DNA from: an uncultured Actinomycetes bacterium
GTDB taxonomy: Bacteria; Actinomycetota; Actinomycetes; Nanopelagicales; Nanopelagicaceae
Direction: 5' to 3'
Assembly (NCBI GenBank): GCA_903821145.1
Contig: CAIJKC010000007.1
Location: 1-37,691, forward strand
Length of the DNA stretch: 37,691 nt
Shown here: piece after piece, positions 28,332 through 37,216 of the stretch
Position numbering within the stretch: position 1 is the stretch's first letter
How the letters are laid out: each line of letters starts with the position of its first letter
Position numbers and translations under genes: made by a program
The notes under the pieces: model-generated
The model's input: the letters and a program-made list of their open reading frames with translations, nothing else
Told to the model about the DNA's origin: nothing
Databases searched by the model: none

Positions 28332-29482
28332 TAGTGCGAGAGCTCCTTTATATATCGATTAGCAATCATGTGAGCATTCTCTTCAACAGCACTGACATCG
28401 GCGAGATCTCGCACTTCACCTCGTGCACCAGATGCACCCTTATCCACATCCGCCAATACTCTCTTACTCACCTGAACAATCTCTGAAAAACGAAGGCGCC
28501 CATCGATAAAGGCGCTTACAGCCATCTCATTAGCGGCGTTGAGCGTGGCAGTGGCGATGGATCCCATCTGCCCTGCCATGCGAGCAACCTCGATTGCTTC
28601 AAAGCGTGAGGTGTCAATGGGAGCGAAATCTAAACTCTGCTTCTGCGTCCAATCCATGGCGCGGGTCGAAGCCTTCACGCGATCTGGATATCCCAGCGCA
28701 TAGCCAATAGGGCCTTTCATATTGGGAGGGCTGAGTTGAGCAAGAGTGGAGCCATCAACAAATTCCACCATCGAATGAATGATTGATTGCGGGTGAATGA
28801 CTGCATCAATCTGTGAGTAAGGGATATCAAAGAGGTAGTGGGCTTCGATGATCTCTAGACCTTTATTCATCAGCGTTGCTGAGTTGATGGTAACCATTGG
28901 CCCCATCGTCCACGTTGGATGAGCCAGCGCTTCTTCAAGTGTGACATCTTGTAAATCTTGGCGGTCGCGGAATGCGCCTCCGCTTGCAGTGAGAACGAGC
29001 TTCTTCACATCACTTCGCTTGCCAGCAAGGAGTGCTTGAAAGAGTGCAGAATGTTCAGAGTCAACTGGAATAATTCGATCTGAGCCATAGGCCATCACGA
29101 GTGGCCCACCTGCGACCAGTGATTCCTTATTGGCAAGTGCGACTCTATTACCAGCACCGAGTGCTGAAAGTGTTGGGCCAAGTCCGATAGAACCTGTGAT
29201 CGCATTTAAGACAATGTCACAACTAATTGCGGCAATCTCTGTGGAGGCAGATGGGCCATCGATAACAGCCACCTCACCTGCAAGCTCTGACCAGGCGTCA
29301 CGGCTAGCAGTTGTTCCAACAACTGGTACCCGAAAGTTGCGTGCTTGCTCGAAGAGCAGTGGAAGATTATTGGAACCAGCGCTGAGCCCAACCACACGAA
29401 AGAGTTCAGGATTGGCAGCGACCAGTTCGAGCGCTTGCACGCCAATGGAGCCGGTGGATCCAAGAATGACGATGTCGCGCAC
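28331..29482 (-). CDS. dxr: 1-deoxy-D-xylulose-5-phosphate reductoisomerase
   Basis: A 383-residue NADPH-dependent enzyme, the first committed step of the non-mevalonate pathway. The nucleotide motif GSTGSIG is at 8-14. The metal/substrate region includes DSEHSALFQ (about 141-149). ASGGAFRD and NAANEMAV are also present. The start is GTG 29482 with only a weak ribosome-binding site, about 42 bp after the aldehyde dehydrogenase gene. That dehydrogenase separates dxr from its usual neighbours upstream. Confidence 0.95.
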   Translation of the reverse strand: MRDIVILGSTGSIGVQALELVAANPELFRVVGLSAGSNNLPLLFEQARNFRVPVVGTTASRDAWSELAGEVAVIDGPSASTEIAAISCDIVLNAITGSIGLGPTLSALGAGNRVALANKESLVAGGPLVMAYGSDRIIPVDSEHSALFQALLAGKRSDVKKLVLTASGGAFRDRQDLQDVTLEEALAHPTWTMGPMVTINSATLMNKGLEIIEAHYLFDIPYSQIDAVIHPQSIIHSMVEFVDGSTLAQLSPPNMKGPIGYALGYPDRVKASTRAMDWTQKQSLDFAPIDTSRFEAIEVARMAGQMGSIATATLNAANEMAVSAFIDGRLRFSEIVQVSKRVLADVDKGASGARGEVRDLADVSAVEENAHMIANRYIKELSH

Positions 29483-29524
29483 CCGCTAAGAGTACCTGCC
29501 TGGAAATCTAGATGCTGCTACAGA

Positions 29525-30952
29525 CTATGCGTTGAGGTTGGTCATCACATGCTTGATTCGGGTGTAATCCTCAAATCCATAGCTACCTAGGTCCTTGCCA
29601 TAACCGGAGTGCTTGAAGCCACCATGTGGCATCTCGGCAACCAGTGGAATATGAGTATTGATCCAGACGCAGCCAAAATCAAAGGCCTTCGCCATACGCA
29701 TCGCACGGGAGTGATTGCTCGTCCAGACTGATGATGCCAGGCCATAGGCAACGCCATTTGCAAAGCGAACCGCTTCCTTCTCATCGACAAACTTTTGAAT
29801 GGTAATCACTGGTCCAAAGATCTCATTCTGGATCATCTCATCATCTTGATGAAGGCCAGCAATAACTGTGGGATTCCAGAAATATCCAGGTCGATCAACT
29901 TGAGTACCACCGGCAACGATGGTGGCATGTGATGGCGTGCGCTCAACAAAGCCTGCAACGCGTGCTAGTTGGTTGGCATTATTCACTGGGCCATAGAGAA
30001 CATCCTCTGTTGGGCCGCCTGTGAGAATATTTTCACGGGCTTGTGCTCCAAGGAGCGCAACAAAATCATCGTAGGCAGAAGCTTCAACCATCACTCGTGT
30101 GGCAGCGGTGCAATCTTGGCCGGCATTGAAAAAGCCTGCGATAGCGATCGCTTCTGCAGCAGCTGGCAGATCGGCATCAGCAAAGACAACAACAGGTGCT
30201 TTGCCACCGAGTTCTAGGTGAACCTTCTTCAAATCTTTTGCAGCGTTTGTTGCCACTTCCATGCCTGCACGTACCGATCCTGTGATCGAAACCATCTGCG
30301 GTGTTGGATGATCAACCAGCGCCCGGCCTGAATCACGATCGCCACAGATGACGTTGAAGACACCTGCAGGTAAGAACTCTGACATCACTTCAGCCATCCA
30401 CGTTGTAGAGGCTGGTGTTGTGTCACTGGGTTTAAGAACGACAGTATTTCCAGCAGCGATCGCTGGCGCCCACTTCCAGACCGCCATCAACATGGGGTAG
30501 TTCCATGGTGTTACTTGCGCGCAGACACCAATAGGTTCGCGGCGAATAAATGAGGTCATCCCCTTCATATATTCACCAGCAGACCGGCCTTCAAGGTTAC
30601 GTGCAGCACCCGCAAAGAATCTGATCTGATCGACCATGGGTGGAACTTCTTCGGTTGCAGTCAGCGCCAGTGGCTTGCCACAGTTCTCAGATTCAATCGC
30701 AATGAGTTCCTCGGCACGTGATTCAAAGGCATCTGCAATCTTCAGGAGTGCTCGTTGGCGCTCTGATGGTGTGGAGTCTCGCCAATCAACAAAGGCATCT
30801 GCTGCCGCTTTCATCGCCAGATCAACATCGGCGCTAGCGGAGATTGGAGCTGTGGCATAAGCCTGGCCCGTAGAAGGATTAATTACCTCAGAGGTTGCAC
30901 CTGAGAGAGCGGGAACGCTACGGCCATTGATGAAGTTAGAAAGTGATTTCAT
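29525..30952 (-). CDS. NAD(P)-dependent aldehyde dehydrogenase, gamma-aminobutyraldehyde dehydrogenase-like
   Basis: A 475-residue ALDH-superfamily enzyme. The catalytic cysteine is C281 in [11 protein letters not shown] and the general base is E247 in [29 protein letters not shown] (146-165) and the C-terminal [15 protein letters not shown] are typical. The overall pattern is closest to 4-aminobutyraldehyde dehydrogenases (PatD/YdcW) of putrescine breakdown. Betaine-aldehyde or other amino-aldehyde activity is possible. It overlaps rlmN by 4 bp (ATGA) and so is translated with it. It is not usually part of this locus; I infer a lineage-specific insertion. Confidence 0.88.
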   Translation of the reverse strand: MKSLSNFINGRSVPALSGATSEVINPSTGQAYATAPISASADVDLAMKAAADAFVDWRDSTPSERQRALLKIADAFESRAEELIAIESENCGKPLALTATEEVPPMVDQIRFFAGAARNLEGRSAGEYMKGMTSFIRREPIGVCAQVTPWNYPMLMAVWKWAPAIAAGNTVVLKPSDTTPASTTWMAEVMSEFLPAGVFNVICGDRDSGRALVDHPTPQMVSITGSVRAGMEVATNAAKDLKKVHLELGGKAPVVVFADADLPAAAEAIAIAGFFNAGQDCTAATRVMVEASAYDDFVALLGAQARENILTGGPTEDVLYGPVNNANQLARVAGFVERTPSHATIVAGGTQVDRPGYFWNPTVIAGLHQDDEMIQNEIFGPVITIQKFVDEKEAVRFANGVAYGLASSVWTSNHSRAMRMAKAFDFGCVWINTHIPLVAEMPHGGFKHSGYGKDLGSYGFEDYTRIKHVMTNLNA

Positions 30953-32073
30953 ACCTCAGAGATTACTTCGGCGGCGGCCAATTGACCACAGGCGCCATCA
31001 ATCTCACGGCCACGAGTATCTCGAACGGTGACTGGAACCCCATAGGTCTCAAGGATCCGCACAAACTCAGCCTCATCTTCTGGGCGAGAGGCGGTCCATT
31101 TGGAGCCAGGGGTTGGGTTGAGTGGAATCAAATTCACGTGGGCGTTGCGATTGCGAAGCAAGCGACCAAGAAGATCTGAGCGCCAGCTCTGATCATTAAT
31201 ATCTTTGATCATCGCATATTCAATGGAGTAGCGCCGGCCGGTCTTGTCAGCATACTTATCGGCTGCCTCAAGAACTTCTTTCACCTTCCAGCGAGAGTTG
31301 ATCGGCACCAAGGTGTCGCGCAGTTCATCATCGGGAGTGTGAAGTGAGATCGCCAGTGTTACCGGAATATCTTCATCAATGAGCTTCTCAATACCATTCA
31401 CAAGTCCAACAGTGGAAAGCGTGACTGAACGAGCGCTAATGCCAAGGCCATCTGGTTGTGGGGCCGTGATGTTGCGGATCGATCGCATCACTGGGTTGTA
31501 GTTCGCCATTGGCTCACCCATTCCCATGAAGACCACATTAGAAAGACGCGTTGGGCCACCTGGCATCTCACCCTGCTCGCATGCACGTGCTGCAGCAACA
31601 ACTTGAGCTGTGATCTCACCAGCTGTGAGATTACGTGTTAAGCCACCTTGTCCAGTTGCGCAGAAGGGGCAGTTCATTCCACATCCAGCTTGTGATGAAA
31701 TACAGACCGTCGTGCGATCGGTATAGCGCATCAAGACTGACTCAACGAGAACCCCATCGTGGAGCTTCCATAGATCTTTACGAGTGCGACCGCCATCAGC
31801 GCTCACTGAGCGAACAAGTGTCATCATCTTGGGGGTGAACTTCGTTGCCATCACTTCACGAAGGTCCTTCGGGATATCACTCCACGTCTCTGGATCATCA
31901 TTAAAGTGAGTGAAGAAGTGAACGGCAGCTTGGTTTGCTCTAAAGGCTGGAATACCTAGTTCGAGCGCCAGTGCCTTGCGTTCCGTGGGATCAAGATCTG
32001 CAAAGTGCTTGGGTGGCTTGACGCGCTGCTTTGGCTCATCAAAGACGAGTTTGATCTCAGGTAGGTCGCTCAT
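30949..32073 (-). CDS. rlmN: Dual-specificity 23S rRNA/tRNA adenine-C2 methyltransferase RlmN
   Basis: A 374-residue radical-SAM methyltransferase. It methylates A2503 of 23S rRNA and A37 of some tRNAs. The CxxxCxxC cluster is C131, C135, C138 in [11 protein letters not shown]. The second catalytic cysteine is in [15 protein letters not shown] near the C-terminus. [13 protein letters not shown] is also present. It overlaps both cdsA upstream and the aldehyde dehydrogenase downstream by 4 bp. Confidence 0.95.
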   Translation of the reverse strand: MSDLPEIKLVFDEPKQRVKPPKHFADLDPTERKALALELGIPAFRANQAAVHFFTHFNDDPETWSDIPKDLREVMATKFTPKMMTLVRSVSADGGRTRKDLWKLHDGVLVESVLMRYTDRTTVCISSQAGCGMNCPFCATGQGGLTRNLTAGEITAQVVAAARACEQGEMPGGPTRLSNVVFMGMGEPMANYNPVMRSIRNITAPQPDGLGISARSVTLSTVGLVNGIEKLIDEDIPVTLAISLHTPDDELRDTLVPINSRWKVKEVLEAADKYADKTGRRYSIEYAMIKDINDQSWRSDLLGRLLRNRNAHVNLIPLNPTPGSKWTASRPEDEAEFVRILETYGVPVTVRDTRGREIDGACGQLAAAEVISEV

Positions 32074-32918
32074 ATTTTGTATCGATTCACGAGTTCAAGC
32101 ACTGCCCACACAGTAGGTGCGGTGAAGAGAATGGAGTCCAGGCGATCAAGAATTCCGCCATGGCCTGGTAATAAATTGCTCATATCTTTAATATGTAGAT
32201 CGCGCTTCATTGCTGATTCGATCAAATCACCACAGGTTGCGGTCGCCACGGCCATGAGCCCCAGGATCGCACCTAGCCACCAATGGCGATGCAAGGAGTA
32301 GTGAAAGACAAGGGATGCGCCGACTGTGGTCGCAACTACCGAACCGATAAGACCCTCCCAGGTCTTCTTTGGGCTGATATGCGGAGCAAGGTGATGACGA
32401 CCAAAGAGCACACCTGAAATATAGGCAAAGGTGTCATTGCAGCTTGTGAGAACTACGAGAGTCAAGATTCGAGCGATCGCATTCTCGTGATGTGAGAGCA
32501 GGACGAGGAAGCCACCGAGGAAGGGAATATAGAAGATCGCAAAGACGGCAGCTGTTGAGCGCTTCACAAAGTCTTTGGGATTGAGGAACATCAAGATGAC
32601 CATGACATTTGTTGTCACAAAGGCCATCGCAACAGCAAGAAGTGAGATATTGCCAAAGTAAGCGGCGCCAATAGTGATCGGAACGGTGAGAACCAGGAGC
32701 CAATCAGGTAGCTCTACTCCCCCAGCACGATACGCGTGATTGAGTTCTCTGATCGCTATCATCAATGCAACGGTGACAAGGAGTGCAAAAACTGCTGGAT
32801 GAATTGCTAGTGAGCCAAAGACCAATCCGATAATCGTCGCTGAAACCACAATAGATGAACCGAGATTTCTCCCAGCCTTCTTATTGATCGCGTCGTTGAT
32901 CGAGTGGATATCTTCCAT
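32070..32918 (-). CDS. cdsA: Phosphatidate cytidylyltransferase
   Basis: A 282-residue membrane enzyme that makes CDP-diacylglycerol from phosphatidate and CTP, the substrate of PgsA encoded at the left end. The CDS signature is present near residues 235-262: [12 protein letters not shown], then [12 protein letters not shown]. About eight hydrophobic helices precede it. The frame is open further upstream, overlapping frr. I use ATG 32918, one base after the frr stop, because the extra residues look unlike the family. No strong ribosome-binding site is seen, which suggests coupling to frr. Confidence 0.93.
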   Translation of the reverse strand: MEDIHSINDAINKKAGRNLGSSIVVSATIIGLVFGSLAIHPAVFALLVTVALMIAIRELNHAYRAGGVELPDWLLVLTVPITIGAAYFGNISLLAVAMAFVTTNVMVILMFLNPKDFVKRSTAAVFAIFYIPFLGGFLVLLSHHENAIARILTLVVLTSCNDTFAYISGVLFGRHHLAPHISPKKTWEGLIGSVVATTVGASLVFHYSLHRHWWLGAILGLMAVATATCGDLIESAMKRDLHIKDMSNLLPGHGGILDRLDSILFTAPTVWAVLELVNRYKI

Positions 32919-32919
32919 T

Positions 32920-33483
32920 TTAGACTTCGAGCAGCTCAGTCTCTTTATGCTTGAGCAACTTATCGATCTCATTCACATGCTCGGTTGTAATCTTCTCTAA
33001 ATCCTTCTCAGAGCGCGCAATATCGTCTTTACCGACATCGCCATCCTTCTCCATCTTCGCCATGGTATCCATCGCTGCGCGGCGGATATTGCGAATCGAG
33101 ATCTTGGAATCTTCAGCCTTGCCACGAGCGACCTTGATGTAATCCTTGCGGCGCTCCTCAGTTAACTGCGGGAAGTTCACGCGAATCACTGCGCCATCTG
33201 TTGCAGGGTTTACTCCCAAATCAGATTCTCTAATCGCGCGCTCGATCAATCCCATAGCGCTCTTGTCGTAGGGTGAAACCAGCGCCATACGTGCCTCAGG
33301 CACTTGGAAAGAGGCGAGCTGTGAGAGTGGAGTGAGAGTGCCGTAGTAGTCCACCATGATCTTGGAGAACATTCCTGGATGGGCACGTCCGGTGCGGATC
33401 GCGCCAAAGTCTTCTTTTGCAACCTCGATTGCTTTAGCCATCTTGGCTGAAGCATCTACGAGAATTTCATTGAGATCTGGCAT
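32920..33483 (-). CDS. frr: Ribosome recycling factor
   Basis: A 187-residue RRF, which with EF-G splits the post-termination ribosome. The N-terminal AIEVAKEDFGAIRTGRAHPGMF (about 17-38, with a variable position) and the PQLTEERRKDYIKVARGKAEDSKISIRNIRR stretch (about 109-140, in parts) are diagnostic. The two long helices of domain I are complete. It lies 31 bp after pyrH, a nearly universal neighbour. Confidence 0.96.
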   Translation of the reverse strand: MPDLNEILVDASAKMAKAIEVAKEDFGAIRTGRAHPGMFSKIMVDYYGTLTPLSQLASFQVPEARMALVSPYDKSAMGLIERAIRESDLGVNPATDGAVIRVNFPQLTEERRKDYIKVARGKAEDSKISIRNIRRAAMDTMAKMEKDGDVGKDDIARSEKDLEKITTEHVNEIDKLLKHKETELLEV

Positions 33484-33514
33484 TGGATTTCCTCACTAGT
33501 ACGAGTAGAAAGTC

Positions 33515-34246
33515 TTACTTTTTAGCCGGAGCAGAGACGAGCGTGCCGATTGAGTCGCCACGAACGGCGCGAGCGATATTGCCATTGTTCTTGAGGTCAA
33601 AGACCACGATCGGAAGATTATTTTCGCGGCAGATACTAAATGCTGCAGCATCGGCAACGGCGAGGGACTTTGCCAGAACTTCATCAAAGCTGATTGAGTC
33701 ATACTTGGTCGCGGTCGGATCCTTCTTAGGATCTGCGCTGTAAACGCCATCAACACCACTCTTTGCAAGCAAGAGTGCATCGGCATGAATTTCAAGTGCA
33801 CGCTGAGCGGCCACGGTATCGGTTGTGAAGAATGGCATTCCGGCACCAGCTCCGAAGATCACCACACGGTTCTTCTCAAGGTGTCTGATGGCGCGAAGTG
33901 GAATATATGGTTCGGCGACCTGGCCCATGGTGATGGCGGTCTGCACGCGAGTTTGGATACCAGCCTTCTCCAAAAAGTCTTGGAGGGCGAGGCAGTTCAT
34001 AACAGTTCCGAGCATGCCCATATAGTCAGCGCGAGCACGGTCCATGCCTAGTTGTTGAAGTTCAGCGCCACGGAAGTAATTTCCTCCACCGACCACGATT
34101 GCAATCTGAGTTCCGCTGCGAACAACATCAGCGATCTGGGAGGCAATATCTGCCACAACTACTGGATCGACACCGATCCCTTTCTCTCCGCCAAATACCT
34201 CGCCGGAAAGTTTAAGGAGCACTCTCTTATAACCACTGCGGGCCAT
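33515..34246 (-). CDS. pyrH: UMP kinase
   Basis: A 243-residue amino-acid-kinase-fold enzyme that phosphorylates UMP to [17 protein letters not shown] is at about 7-20. [10 protein letters not shown] (about 52-61), [11 protein letters not shown] and [16 protein letters not shown] are the other motifs. The start is ATG 34246, because AAAGGAG lies about 8 bases upstream. A GTG six codons earlier would place that site inside the gene. It lies 57 bp after tsf. Confidence 0.96.
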   Translation of the reverse strand: MARSGYKRVLLKLSGEVFGGEKGIGVDPVVVADIASQIADVVRSGTQIAIVVGGGNYFRGAELQQLGMDRARADYMGMLGTVMNCLALQDFLEKAGIQTRVQTAITMGQVAEPYIPLRAIRHLEKNRVVIFGAGAGMPFFTTDTVAAQRALEIHADALLLAKSGVDGVYSADPKKDPTATKYDSISFDEVLAKSLAVADAAAFSICRENNLPIVVFDLKNNGNIARAVRGDSIGTLVSAPAKK

Positions 34247-34303
34247 CGAGGGTGCTCCTTTCACTCATGAATTACTTAACCTACTACCCACAGTTTATGG
34301 GGT

Positions 34304-35131
34304 TTACTGTCCAACCTTGAAACGATGAAAGGCCGACACGGTGGTCTTTGCCTCATCGAGGATCTGCTGGACGGTCTTCTTTGCATCCTTAGCGAAAGCT
34401 TGCTCAAGAAGTGAGACTTCCTTCACGAATCCGGTCACGCGACCTTCAACGATCTTGGACAGTGATGCTTCTGGCTTGCCTTCAGCGCGGGCAGTCTCCT
34501 CAGCGATACGGCGCTCTGATTCGATAGCCGATGCTGGGATATCTTCGCGACGAACATACTGTGGGGCAAATGCTGCGATGTGCTGAGCAATATCCTTGCC
34601 GGCTTCCAATGCATCCGTTGCGAGCTGAACCAAGACACCAAGCTGTGGTGGAAGGTCTGGGCTGGTGCGGTGCATGTAGAGAGCAACTGGTGAACCCTCG
34701 AGTACGACGACTCGACGGATCTCAATCTTCTCGCCAAGGGTCGCATTACCCTCATCAACGCGCTCCTGCACTGTCTTGCCAGTAGGCAACTTAGATGCGA
34801 GGAAGGTTGCAACATCTGCAGACTTCGACGTCTCTAGGTGTGAGATGAGTTCATCAGCAAGCTCTTGGAAACGCTCACCCTTAGCCACGAAATCTGTCTC
34901 GCAGTTAAGTTCGAGCATAACGCCAACGTTTCCAGAAGCACGTGCGACAACAAGACCATTTGAGGTCGTGCGGCCTTCACGCTTTGTGACACCCTTTAAA
35001 CCTTTAACGCGGATGATTTCGACAGCCTTCTCGTAATCACCATTGGCTTCATCGAGCGCCTTCTTGCAGTCAAGCATGCCTGCTGCAGTTGCTTCGCGAA
35101 GCTTCTTTACATCTTCTGCTGTGTAAGCCAA
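34304..35131 (-). CDS. tsf: Elongation factor Ts
   Basis: A 275-residue EF-Ts, the nucleotide exchange factor for EF-Tu. The N-terminal UBA-like region VKKLREATAAGMLDCKKALDEANGD (about 8-32, in parts) and CETDFVAKGERFQELA (about 77-92) are the family signatures. The start is TTG 35131; GGGAG at the end of rpsB lies about 9 bases upstream, and the rpsB stop is only 4 bp away. A weak TTG start with overlap of the site into rpsB points to coupled translation of S2 and Ts. Confidence 0.96.
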   Translation of the reverse strand: MAYTAEDVKKLREATAAGMLDCKKALDEANGDYEKAVEIIRVKGLKGVTKREGRTTSNGLVVARASGNVGVMLELNCETDFVAKGERFQELADELISHLETSKSADVATFLASKLPTGKTVQERVDEGNATLGEKIEIRRVVVLEGSPVALYMHRTSPDLPPQLGVLVQLATDALEAGKDIAQHIAAFAPQYVRREDIPASAIESERRIAEETARAEGKPEASLSKIVEGRVTGFVKEVSLLEQAFAKDAKKTVQQILDEAKTTVSAFHRFKVGQ

Positions 35132-35135
35132 TTGA

Positions 35136-35948
35136 TTATTCTCCCGCGTTCTCAGTTGTTGGTGCTGCCTCTACTGGAGCAGCTGCTTCGATCATTGCTG
35201 TCTCAACCTCTGCGATCGCTGCATCTTCTGCAGGGACCTTATCGGCAACTGCGGCACCGGCTGCTGAACGTGCAGCAAGACCTGCGACTGCAGCATCAGC
35301 GATAACGCGTGTGAGCAAGCCGATTGAACGGATTGCATCATCGTTACCTGGAATCTTGTAATCAACTTCATCTGGATCGCAGTTTGTATCCAAGATTGCT
35401 ACTACTGGGATACCGAGCTTGTGCGCTTCCTGCACAGCGAGGTGTTCCTTCTTGGTATCGACTACCCAGATTGCTGAAGGCAACTTAGTCATGTTACGGA
35501 TACCTTCAAGGTTCTTGGTGAGCTTCTCACGCTCGCGACGAAGAACAAGGAGTTCCTTCTTTGTGAGGAGGAGATCGTTCTTAGTCTCAAGCTGCTCAAG
35601 CTCCTTCAAGCGCTGAATACGCTTGTAGACAGTTGGGAAGTTTGTGAGCATTCCACCGAGCCAGCGCTCTGTAACGTAAGGCATGCCTACGCGAGCTGCT
35701 TGTTCAATGATTGGCTGGTGTGCCTGCTTCTTGGTACCGACGAAGAGGATATGTCCACCCTTTGCAACGGTGTCCTTGATGAAGTCATAGGCGCTATCAA
35801 TAAGCGCTAGTGACTGCTGGATATCGATGATGTAGATGCCATTGCGTTCTGCAAAAATAAAACGCTTCATCTTTGGATTCCATCGACGAGTCTGGTGTCC
35901 GAAGTGGACTCCGCTGTCGAGGAGTTCTCGCATTGTTACAACTGCCAT
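35136..35948 (-). CDS. rpsB: 30S ribosomal protein S2
   Basis: A 270-residue S2. [27 protein letters not shown] opens the protein (in two conserved pieces), and [13 protein letters not shown] and [24 protein letters not shown]-like segments follow. The C-terminal tail after about residue 225 is Ala/Glu-rich and variable, as in other actinobacteria. The start is ATG 35948, with AAAGGAG 9 bases upstream. An in-frame extension upstream runs through a palindrome and is not credible. The leader (35949 to about 36120) is rich in inverted repeats. Confidence 0.97.
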   Translation of the reverse strand: MAVVTMRELLDSGVHFGHQTRRWNPKMKRFIFAERNGIYIIDIQQSLALIDSAYDFIKDTVAKGGHILFVGTKKQAHQPIIEQAARVGMPYVTERWLGGMLTNFPTVYKRIQRLKELEQLETKNDLLLTKKELLVLRREREKLTKNLEGIRNMTKLPSAIWVVDTKKEHLAVQEAHKLGIPVVAILDTNCDPDEVDYKIPGNDDAIRSIGLLTRVIADAAVAGLAARSAAGAAVADKVPAEDAAIAEVETAMIEAAAPVEAAPTTENAGE

Positions 35949-35966
35949 GACGGCATACTCCTTTAT

Positions 35967-35986
35967 TGCATGCGCTAGCGCATGCA
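35967..35986. repeat. 20-bp perfect palindrome before the rpsB ribosome-binding site
   Basis: TGCATGCGCTAGCGCATGCA is an exact palindrome ending about 5 bases before AAAGGAG of rpsB on the minus strand. It could bind a dimeric regulator in DNA. In RNA it would form a tight stem next to the ribosome-binding site, a plausible place for S2 autocontrol. The sequence is certain; function is inference. Confidence 0.8.
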
Positions 35987-35987
35987 C

Positions 35988-36003
35988 TCGGTTGTCGAAC
36001 CAA
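35988..36003 (-). repeat. Short inverted repeat in the rpsB leader
   Basis: TTGGTT, CGAC loop, AACCGA on the minus strand gives six pairs including one G–U. It directly precedes the 20-bp palindrome and could stack on it. Confidence 0.5.
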
Positions 36004-36036
36004 CACTGTGTTAGTTCCCTAGCATCCGAATACCGA

Positions 36037-36054
36037 CGTATCGAAAACGATACG
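36037..36054 (-). repeat. Perfect 7-bp stem-loop in the rpsB leader
   Basis: CGTATCG, TTTT loop, CGATACG on the minus strand is a perfect seven-pair hairpin. No U-run follows it, so it is not a simple terminator. It may be part of a leader structure or a binding site at the promoter. Confidence 0.7.
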
Positions 36055-36066
36055 ACCGAACTGGTT

Positions 36067-36082
36067 ACTCACTCGCGTGAGT
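36067..36082 (-). repeat. Perfect 6-bp stem with GCGA (GNRA) tetraloop in the rpsB leader
   Basis: ACTCAC, GCGA, GTGAGT on the minus strand is a perfect stem closed by a GNRA-type tetraloop, a stable RNA motif often used in tertiary contacts. It overlaps one copy of an imperfect direct repeat (36075-36100). Confidence 0.65.
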
Positions 36083-36100
36083 CAGATGCGTGAAGTCAGA
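36075..36100 (-). repeat. Imperfect tandem direct repeat upstream of rpsB
   Basis: On the minus strand TCTGACTTCACGC (36100-36088) is followed after one base by TCTGACTCACGC (36086-36075), the same sequence with one T missing. Two helical-turn-spaced copies (about 14 bp apart) could be paired binding sites or a duplication. Confidence 0.55.
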
Positions 36101-36215
36101 ACTCCTACAAGTAGGTGATCTGCTGGGGGAAGTCTAACTGACCCACAGGCCTCGATTTTCCACACGATGAGCCTGCCTAGCCCTGCTGCGCCCATAAACC
36201 CGCGAAGGTTCAGCC

Positions 36216-36452
36216 ATGAATCCGCGTAAAAATCAGATCAATCGAATCGAAATAGCGAGCGCAGGGGTCGGACTCCTGCTGATCCTGGCGCTAGCCATCC
36301 CCGTAGCTAAGCGCGAGGGTGGGCTTGCTGGTAAGCCTTCTGTAAGCGCTCCGGTGAAACGTGAGTGTAAATCTGGGTCGTGGCTAGGGAGGAGTGTCCC
36401 AAGATCTCCTGCACGGTGCGCAAATCCGCGCCGCCTTCTAGTAAATGCGTAG
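36216..36452 (+). pseudogene. Doubtful small ORF with a membrane-helix N-terminus, divergent from rpsB
   Basis: A 78-codon plus-strand ORF starting at ATG 36216, with AAGG about 7 bases upstream. Its first 32 residues include a basic start (MNPRKNQINR) and a hydrophobic helix (IASAGVGLLLILALAIPVA), like a signal anchor. The rest runs antisense to the end of xerC and looks meaningless. Codon use (repeated CTG, GGG, ATA) differs from the neighbours. In Mycobacterium a divergent peptidase-like gene (Rv2891) stands between rpsB and xerC, so this may be a truncated relic of it. It could also be chance. I make no functional claim. Confidence 0.25.
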
Positions 36453-37206
36453 CAGCGGTATGGCGCAGTCCATGTGGGCCCATCGTTGATCCCACTGCTG
36501 CCATCGCTCCATAGACAACCTCTCGCACAGTCCGCTGATCAATGCGCTTACCGCGTGAACCTAAGAAGATCGCACTTCCCGACTTCTCATTCATGAGAGC
36601 CGGCCTTGCCGTGCTGATGTAACTCTGGAGGGCGCGCATTGCCGGAAGCCCCAGTGGAACAGTCCGTTCCTTATTACCCTTACCTAATACCTGCAACGTG
36701 TTACGACTGGTATCAATGGATATCGCATCTAAACCGCAGAGCTCTGAAACGCGAATCCCTGATGCATAAAGGACCTCAATCATTGCCAGGTCTCGAATAT
36801 TGATCGGGGTTGGATCTTCCCCTGCTCTCTGCTGCATAGAGTCCAGAACAATTGTGGTGTCCGCAAGATCTAAGACATCTGGCAGAGTCTGGTGAGCTTT
36901 AGGAATGGCAAGTGCTTGGCCAATATCTTCTTTGATCCATCCTTGGCTAGCAGCCCAGTAGGTAAAGGCACGGATCGAGACGATACGGCGTGCGATGGTT
37001 GACCTGACCGCACCTTTATCGGTGAGATCGGCGAGCCATGATCTGATGTGTGAGAGTGAGAGTTCGTGGAACTCACCAATACCAAGTGTCTCGATATGGC
37101 GCAGGAAAGATTCTAGATCGCTGACATATCCCTTTATCGAGTTATCTGCGAGATTGCGCACGAGTGCGAGATGCTCTTCATAAGAGGCGATTAACTCGGC
37201 GGACAT
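36307..37206 (-). CDS. xerC: Tyrosine recombinase XerC
   Basis: A 299-residue site-specific recombinase that resolves chromosome dimers at dif with XerD and FtsK. The catalytic set is complete: R152 (YASGIRVSEL), K176 (GKGNKERTVPLG), H245 and R248 (HGLRHTAATH), H271 (LGHSSLATT) and the nucleophile Y280 (QIYTHVS). The SAM-like core-binding domain is at about 1-90. ATG 37206, 10 bp after the cimA stop, gives the normal family N-terminus; an earlier ATG (37269) would overlap cimA by about 50 bp. A clear ribosome-binding site is missing. FtsK, its activator, is encoded at the left end. Confidence 0.93.
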   Translation of the reverse strand: MSAELIASYEEHLALVRNLADNSIKGYVSDLESFLRHIETLGIGEFHELSLSHIRSWLADLTDKGAVRSTIARRIVSIRAFTYWAASQGWIKEDIGQALAIPKAHQTLPDVLDLADTTIVLDSMQQRAGEDPTPINIRDLAMIEVLYASGIRVSELCGLDAISIDTSRNTLQVLGKGNKERTVPLGLPAMRALQSYISTARPALMNEKSGSAIFLGSRGKRIDQRTVREVVYGAMAAVGSTMGPHGLRHTAATHLLEGGADLRTVQEILGHSSLATTQIYTHVSPERLQKAYQQAHPRA

Positions 37207-37216
37207 GAGAGTCAGA

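Larger units (their letters stand above)
35949..36215. other. Non-coding part of the 358-bp rpsB–xerC gap
   Basis: This is the part of the longest gene-free stretch (35949-36306) that holds no coding candidate. On the minus strand it contains, in order towards rpsB: an interrupted CCTAC/GTAGG repeat (36104-36115), a GCGA-loop hairpin (36067-36082), a UUUU-loop hairpin (36037-36054), a short hairpin (35988-36003) and a 20-bp perfect palindrome (35967-35986), then AAAGGAG. Imperfect direct repeats also occur at 36075-36100. No clear -35/-10 pair was found, but the rpsB promoter must be here. The remaining 36216-36306 holds the start of a doubtful plus-strand ORF. Confidence 0.6.

Noticed and set aside
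35960-36090. Inverted repeats near xerC considered as a dif or attachment site
   Set aside because: They lack the arm-and-centre arrangement of dif and lie in the rpsB leader. xerC genes are normally not next to dif.
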